A stretch of DNA of 9,404 nucleotides. Source: Chloroflexota bacterium. GTDB lineage: Bacteria > Chloroflexota > Dehalococcoidia > Lucifugimonadales > Lucifugimonadaceae. The notes beneath the pieces are model-generated. The model made no database searches, was not told where the DNA came from, and worked only from the letters and a program-made list of their open reading frames with translations. A program made the translations under genes and the position numbers. The DNA lies in assembly GCA_030831265.1 (NCBI GenBank), contig JAURLM010000099.1, positions 1 to 9,404 of the forward strand. Reading direction: 5' to 3'. Within the stretch, counting starts at the first letter, position 1. Every line of letters begins with the position of its first letter. Positions 5,984-9,404 of the stretch are shown in pieces.

Positions 5984-7032
5984 TGAGACCGCCCTTCAAC
6001 CGTCGCCCGTCCAGCTGACTTCGATGCAATTAGAGCGGCCCGGTACTCTGGCGTGCCGTATATGTACTTCATCAGTGCCTTACGTCCGCCAAGCTCATCT
6101 GCCGCACCCTGCCAGTATTTCAGGCCGTAGATCAGGGTAAACGAAACGTGAGATAGTCGATTCATGCGCAGTTTGTCCGCGACAATGCCAAGTCCGCGCA
6201 GCCCAAATTCCATCGAATTGCGAACAAATCGCCCGCCGTTCAGCCCGGTCTTTATTACAACACGGAGCGGTAATTGCTTTCCCGTGTACCACGACGCTAT
6301 CTCATCCAAAACCTGCTTGTGCCCGCGGTCAACGGCCAACTGAACATCGGTCACACCGTACAGATAGCTTGAATTCCGCCATGAGGCATACGAGCGATAG
6401 CCGCGGTGGTATGCAGCAGCCCCAGCGCTGAACTTGAAATGCGCTCCCATGGATTCAAGCCGGAAACCAAGTTCCACATCTTCGCCCCGCAGGAGATCAG
6501 CATTGAAGCCACCTGCCTGGAGGAACTGCTCTCGCCAAATCGAAAAATTTCCGCTGTAAAGTCGCCGGCCGGAAGGTGGGCGTTTATTTGTTTCGACTGC
6601 CGCGTAGTGTTTGGAGTAGATGCGGTCTTCCCATTTGTTCCATGCACCGCGCGAACCATTCGTCCAGGGCATCAACTTACCCAGCACGACAGCCTTCTCA
6701 TCGTCCGCCATGGCGTCCTTGTGGGATTGGATCATGCCCGGCAGCGGCACCAGGTCATCATCCATGAAAATGATCATCTTGCCGGATGCCTCACGTGCTC
6801 CGGTATTCCTGGCAACCGCCGCTCCCGAGTTTTCTTGCGTAACCACTCGCAAGTTGAACGACGTCTGCATCGCCCGAATGAACTCCGGCGTACCATCTGT
6901 CCCACCATCATCCACGACAATCACTTCGAATTCGCTGGAGGCTATCGTCTGCTCCTCCAGCAGCCCAATCATCTCCTTCAACATCTCTTTCCTATTGAAG
7001 GTCGGTATAACTACGCTTACAACCGGAGTCAC
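5980..7032 (-). CDS. Family 2 glycosyltransferase (GT-A fold)
   Basis: Protein of 350 residues that adds a sugar from a nucleotide donor to the growing lipid-linked glycan on the cytoplasmic face of the membrane. The GT2 signature is clear: VVSVVIPTFNRKEML at the N-terminus, VIVVDDGGTDGT near 38-49, NSGAAVARNTGA near 68-79, the metal-binding FMDDDLVP near 89-96, GNFSIWR near 165, and the acceptor-side RGEDVELGFRL near 182-192 whose ED pair is the usual catalytic-base motif. The C-terminal 100 residues are basic and contain an amphipathic stretch with no clear transmembrane helix. The start is GTG at 7032, overlapping the flippase TGA (GTGA, 4 bases), with a G-rich GGGGGTG upstream. The stop overlaps the TTG of the next gene, so translation is probably coupled on both sides. 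Donor and linkage cannot be assigned. Confidence 0.92.
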   Translation of the reverse strand: MTPVVSVVIPTFNRKEMLKEMIGLLEEQTIASSEFEVIVVDDGGTDGTPEFIRAMQTSFNLRVVTQENSGAAVARNTGAREASGKMIIFMDDDLVPLPGMIQSHKDAMADDEKAVVLGKLMPWTNGSRGAWNKWEDRIYSKHYAAVETNKRPPSGRRLYSGNFSIWREQFLQAGGFNADLLRGEDVELGFRLESMGAHFKFSAGAAAYHRGYRSYASWRNSSYLYGVTDVQLAVDRGHKQVLDEIASWYTGKQLPLRVVIKTGLNGGRFVRNSMEFGLRGLGIVADKLRMNRLSHVSFTLIYGLKYWQGAADELGGRKALMKYIYGTPEYRAALIASKSAGRATVEGRSH

Positions 7033-8591
7033 TTCTGCACCCCCATTTCAGAATCCAATTCAGCTGCCCGACGGCGTCCCATCACCGTGTACAGGAGGGT
7101 TTTCACTTCTTTGACCGTGTATATCTTCATGGCGAATATCAGACCGACGTAAACCGCACAACCTGCCACGACTGTGAATATCGGGTTGACGCCTAGCGGG
7201 TAGGACAGCAGACCGATTCCCGTGAGGACAGCGGCAGCAACCAGGATCTTTCCGACCATGATTCGAGTTGCTCGGTCAAACAGCTCTGCTGGCATTAGCT
7301 TCACCGCAATAATGACCATTACTACTTCGGCCAGAAGCGTGGTTATGCCGGCTCCAATGCCACCGTTGCCGTATCTATCCTGAAAGTACGGAATGGTGAT
7401 CATGTTCAGGGCAATATCCAGCAGCAGCGTGCCTGCGAGTGCCCACGCCATGGCCTTCTGCTTGTCCACTGAGATGGCAATCGTCCCTAGCATACTTAAA
7501 AAGGCAGTGATCGGGATGGTCAATGCAAGCAGGGACAATGTCAGAACCGAGTTGTCGAACTCGGCCGGATACGGAAGTATGTCGATTATCTGTTGTGACA
7601 GCAGGCTCAGAGCCAGTGATGCGGGAACCACGACCGCAGCATTGATTGAAATGCTTTTCCTGGCGATTCCGGCGAGGACGGTGACGTCCTTTTTGTGCAG
7701 CCGAGAAAGTGTCGGTAGCAGCGCCGTGGTGATTGCAAGTGGGAACAATTGCGCCGACTGGTAGAACTGCAAGGCGGCTCCGTACCATCCTGTGACGGCG
7801 TCCGTTGTATAGGCCCGCAGGATAATCACGTCCGCATTTGCGTACATCTCCAATATCACAACCATCATCAGGAATGGGATTCCACCTGCAACTATATTTC
7901 GCATAGTGGCTACGTTGAACGTGATCCTGAGTTTTACTCGCTTTTGGAGATAGTAGCTCGCAAGGGCGAATTGCAAGAGGTTGGCGACCAGCAGCACCGT
8001 GACATAGGCGATCACGCTGGACGTCAGGATTAGCACAGGAATTCCAGCAGCAACTCCAAGGGTCTTTGCGCTGATCTCTGCCCTTGCCGGACTCTTCATG
8101 TCCTCGAATCCCCAGAGGAATCCGATCGCTGACTTTGCGAATGAAGCGGCAATCATTGACGCTGTGCCAACGTACAACACCGTTTTGAGGTCTGGTTCGT
8201 AGCCAACCACCTCAACAATGACCACGGTTACGGCGACACCCAGTATGGTCAACAGGACGCGCAGTGCCATTGCAGCGCCGAAATACTGTTCGGCCATGCT
8301 CGTGTCACGAGCTACGGCCTTCGTGATGAACTTGCCGAAACCCAGGGTAATGCCAACTGCTACCAGTGCGGTGAATGACAGCATGAAGGACAGTTGTCCC
8401 ATGCCTTCAGCACCGAGGTATCTCGGCAGGAACAACACCAGGATACTGTTCAGGCCCCAGAGGAAGAGCTGGCGAACCAGGACTACAAGGCTGTTACTGA
8501 GAACGCGTTGCGAATCACTGTTAGGTGCCGTCGCTGATGTGTCCGAACCGGTTGCGTGCTCCCCGGTTGTTGCGGGGATTACAGACTCCAT
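7029..8591 (-). CDS. Wzx-type flippase for lipid-linked oligosaccharide (MOP superfamily)
   Basis: Integral membrane protein of 520 residues, with about 12-14 hydrophobic segments from residue 33 onward. It is expected to move undecaprenyl-diphosphate-linked repeat units from the inner to the outer face of the membrane. Family features include the first-helix region LVRQLFLWGLNSILVLFLPRYLGAEG split over 37-62, FGKFITKAVAR near 85-95, and the later block IIDILPYPAEFDNSVLTL followed by SVDKQKAMA, typical of the polysaccharide biosynthesis/MurJ-like second half. An unusually long hydrophilic N-terminal tail of about 30 residues, rich in Thr/Ser/Ala, precedes the first helix; the C-terminus is charged. 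ATG at 8591 has GAGGAG at 8604-8599, 7 bases away, and overlaps the sugar transferase stop by one base (TGATG). MurJ is a less likely identity, given the polysaccharide context. Confidence 0.92.
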   Translation of the reverse strand: MESVIPATTGEHATGSDTSATAPNSDSQRVLSNSLVVLVRQLFLWGLNSILVLFLPRYLGAEGMGQLSFMLSFTALVAVGITLGFGKFITKAVARDTSMAEQYFGAAMALRVLLTILGVAVTVVIVEVVGYEPDLKTVLYVGTASMIAASFAKSAIGFLWGFEDMKSPARAEISAKTLGVAAGIPVLILTSSVIAYVTVLLVANLLQFALASYYLQKRVKLRITFNVATMRNIVAGGIPFLMMVVILEMYANADVIILRAYTTDAVTGWYGAALQFYQSAQLFPLAITTALLPTLSRLHKKDVTVLAGIARKSISINAAVVVPASLALSLLSQQIIDILPYPAEFDNSVLTLSLLALTIPITAFLSMLGTIAISVDKQKAMAWALAGTLLLDIALNMITIPYFQDRYGNGGIGAGITTLLAEVVMVIIAVKLMPAELFDRATRIMVGKILVAAAVLTGIGLLSYPLGVNPIFTVVAGCAVYVGLIFAMKIYTVKEVKTLLYTVMGRRRAAELDSEMGVQK

Positions 8592-9404
8592 CAGTAGGCT
8601 CCTCGTCCTGTTATTACAACGGGAACGGTTCGCATCAGAATGATGAAGTCCATAGCCAGGGACCAGTCATTCAGGTATTCCAGGTCATACTTCATCATCT
8701 CGTCGAAGTTGGTTACGGGGCCGCGCTTAACTTGCCAAAGGCCGGTAATCCCTGGGATTCCTTCGAGACGTGAGTGATGCCAGTCCTCGTACTTTTCAAC
8801 CTCTCGAGGGAGCGGTGGTCGTGGGCCTACAAGGCTCATCATGCCGTTAAGCACGTTCATCAACTGCGGTAGCTCATCTACACTTAGCTTCCGCAGGATA
8901 CGACCGACACGAGTAACACGAGGGTCATTCCGCATCTTGAATACGGTGCCGGAAGCCTCGTTCTTCTCCATCAACTCGTCCAGCATCGCTTCCGCGTTCA
9001 CACGCATTGACCTGAACTTGTACATGCCGAACCGAGTACCACGGCGGCCAACCCGGGTCTGGTGGAAAAAGATCGGGCCGCGTGAGTCCAGTTTGATGGC
9101 GATTGCTACCGCTGCGAGTAGCGGCGATGCCAGCACCAGCAGCATGAGAGCTACGGAGATATCAAAAGCCCTCTTGGCCACTGCGTACTGCCATGACATC
9201 GTCTTGTGACGGAATCTGATCGTGGCGACGCCGTTGACAACTTCCGTCTCTGCCTCGTCAGATGTATCCAGCAATGGATTCAGCGCTACGTGCACTGTTA
9301 TGCCAGCAGGCAAACTTGTGCGCACGGCTTCACTGACTGTGGTGTACTGGCTCGGGCTTACAGCAATCAACAGATCGGTCGCCCGGGAATTTTCTACCAC
9401 TGAC
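8591..9404 (-). CDS. Polyprenyl-phosphate sugar-1-phosphate transferase (Bac_transf family), 5' partial
   Basis: Transfers a sugar-1-phosphate from a UDP-sugar to undecaprenyl phosphate, the first membrane step of repeat-unit synthesis. The frame is open to the window edge. A GTG at 9400 could be read as a start, but the first 65 residues look like the end of the preceding CoA-binding-like domain found in full-length (about 450-500 aa) transferases, so I treat the gene as truncated. Numbering from 9400: KRAFD at 76-80, one membrane segment/re-entrant helix at about 82-103, FFHQTRVGRRG at 111-121, MYKFRSM at 126-132, VGRILRKLSVDELPQL at 165-180 with the catalytic Asp175-Glu176 pair, SLVGPRPPLP at 189-198, GIPGITGLWQV at 214-224, and the YDLEYLNDWS region near 238-247. 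All motifs of the monotopic phosphoglycosyl transferase core are present. Sugar specificity (glucose, galactose or an N-acetyl sugar) is undetermined. Confidence 0.92.
   Translation of the reverse strand, partial: SVVENSRATDLLIAVSPSQYTTVSEAVRTSLPAGITVHVALNPLLDTSDEAETEVVNGVATIRFRHKTMSWQYAVAKRAFDISVALMLLVLASPLLAAVAIAIKLDSRGPIFFHQTRVGRRGTRFGMYKFRSMRVNAEAMLDELMEKNEASGTVFKMRNDPRVTRVGRILRKLSVDELPQLMNVLNGMMSLVGPRPPLPREVEKYEDWHHSRLEGIPGITGLWQVKRGPVTNFDEMMKYDLEYLNDWSLAMDFIILMRTVPVVITGRGAY
8599..8604 (-). promoter_or_regulatory. Shine-Dalgarno of the flippase inside the transferase gene
   Basis: GAGGAG on the minus strand, 7 bases before the ATG at 8591, embedded in the last codons of the sugar transferase. 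With the TGATG overlap it indicates coupled translation of initiating transferase and flippase. Confidence 0.7.

Noticed and set aside
6406..7152. Plus-strand open frame of 248 codons
   Set aside because: It lies entirely opposite the glycosyltransferase and the flippase 3' end, has no recognisable domain or ribosome site, and its composition looks like an antisense shadow.
9398..9400. GTG as a true start of the sugar transferase
   Set aside because: The frame stays open upstream to the edge, there is no visible ribosome site in the 4 bases available, and the first residues look like the interior of a preceding domain.
1..9404. Mobile elements, CRISPR arrays, tRNA or rRNA genes
   Set aside because: No transposase-like frame, regularly spaced repeat, cloverleaf or ribosomal RNA segment was seen; almost all bases are in the seven protein genes.

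Overview
All the genes in this window lie on the minus strand, so transcription runs from high to low coordinates. The window looks like most of a bacterial exopolysaccharide or capsule biosynthesis operon of the Wzx-dependent type, plus a secreted glycosidase beyond a terminator. Gene density is very high, several genes overlap by 1-4 bases, and there are clear Shine-Dalgarno sites and a mix of ATG, GTG and TTG starts. Base composition is moderate GC. Nothing fixes the taxon. The YvcK-type protein argues against a routine proteobacterial cluster. Chloroflexota or another poorly sampled lineage is a guess only.

Order of transcription: (1) 9404-8591, the C-terminal part of a polyprenyl-phosphate sugar-phosphate transferase, which loads the first sugar on the lipid carrier; its 5' end lies outside the window. 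(2) 8591-7029, a Wzx/MOP-type lipid-linked oligosaccharide flippase. (3) 7032-5980, a family 2 glycosyltransferase. (4) 5983-3554, a single 809-codon frame joining a complete YvcK/CofD-like protein (about residues 1-320) to a complete UDP-glucose/GDP-mannose-family dehydrogenase (residues 363-809). (5) 3496-2474, a Gfo/Idh/MocA oxidoreductase. (6) 2418-1303, a DegT/DnrJ/EryC1/StrS PLP aminotransferase. A 13-bp perfect hairpin at 1233-1264 follows. (7) 1185-1, a lipoprotein glycoside hydrolase of clan GH-A type, cut off by the window edge.

Together the genes would make sugar nucleotides (a uronic acid from the dehydrogenase, probably a 3-amino sugar from the oxidoreductase/aminotransferase pair), start a glycan on undecaprenyl phosphate, extend it, and flip it across the membrane. 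The lipoprotein glycosidase may trim or release the polymer outside the cell. No polymerase (Wzy) or chain-length regulator is in the window.

The most unusual object is gene 4. YvcK proteins are known to bind UDP-sugars and to link central carbon flux to envelope growth. Here one is fused in frame to an enzyme family that oxidises UDP-sugars, inside a polysaccharide operon. A consensus Shine-Dalgarno and ATG sit exactly at the start of the dehydrogenase module, so the locus may make both an 809-residue fusion and a free 447-residue dehydrogenase.
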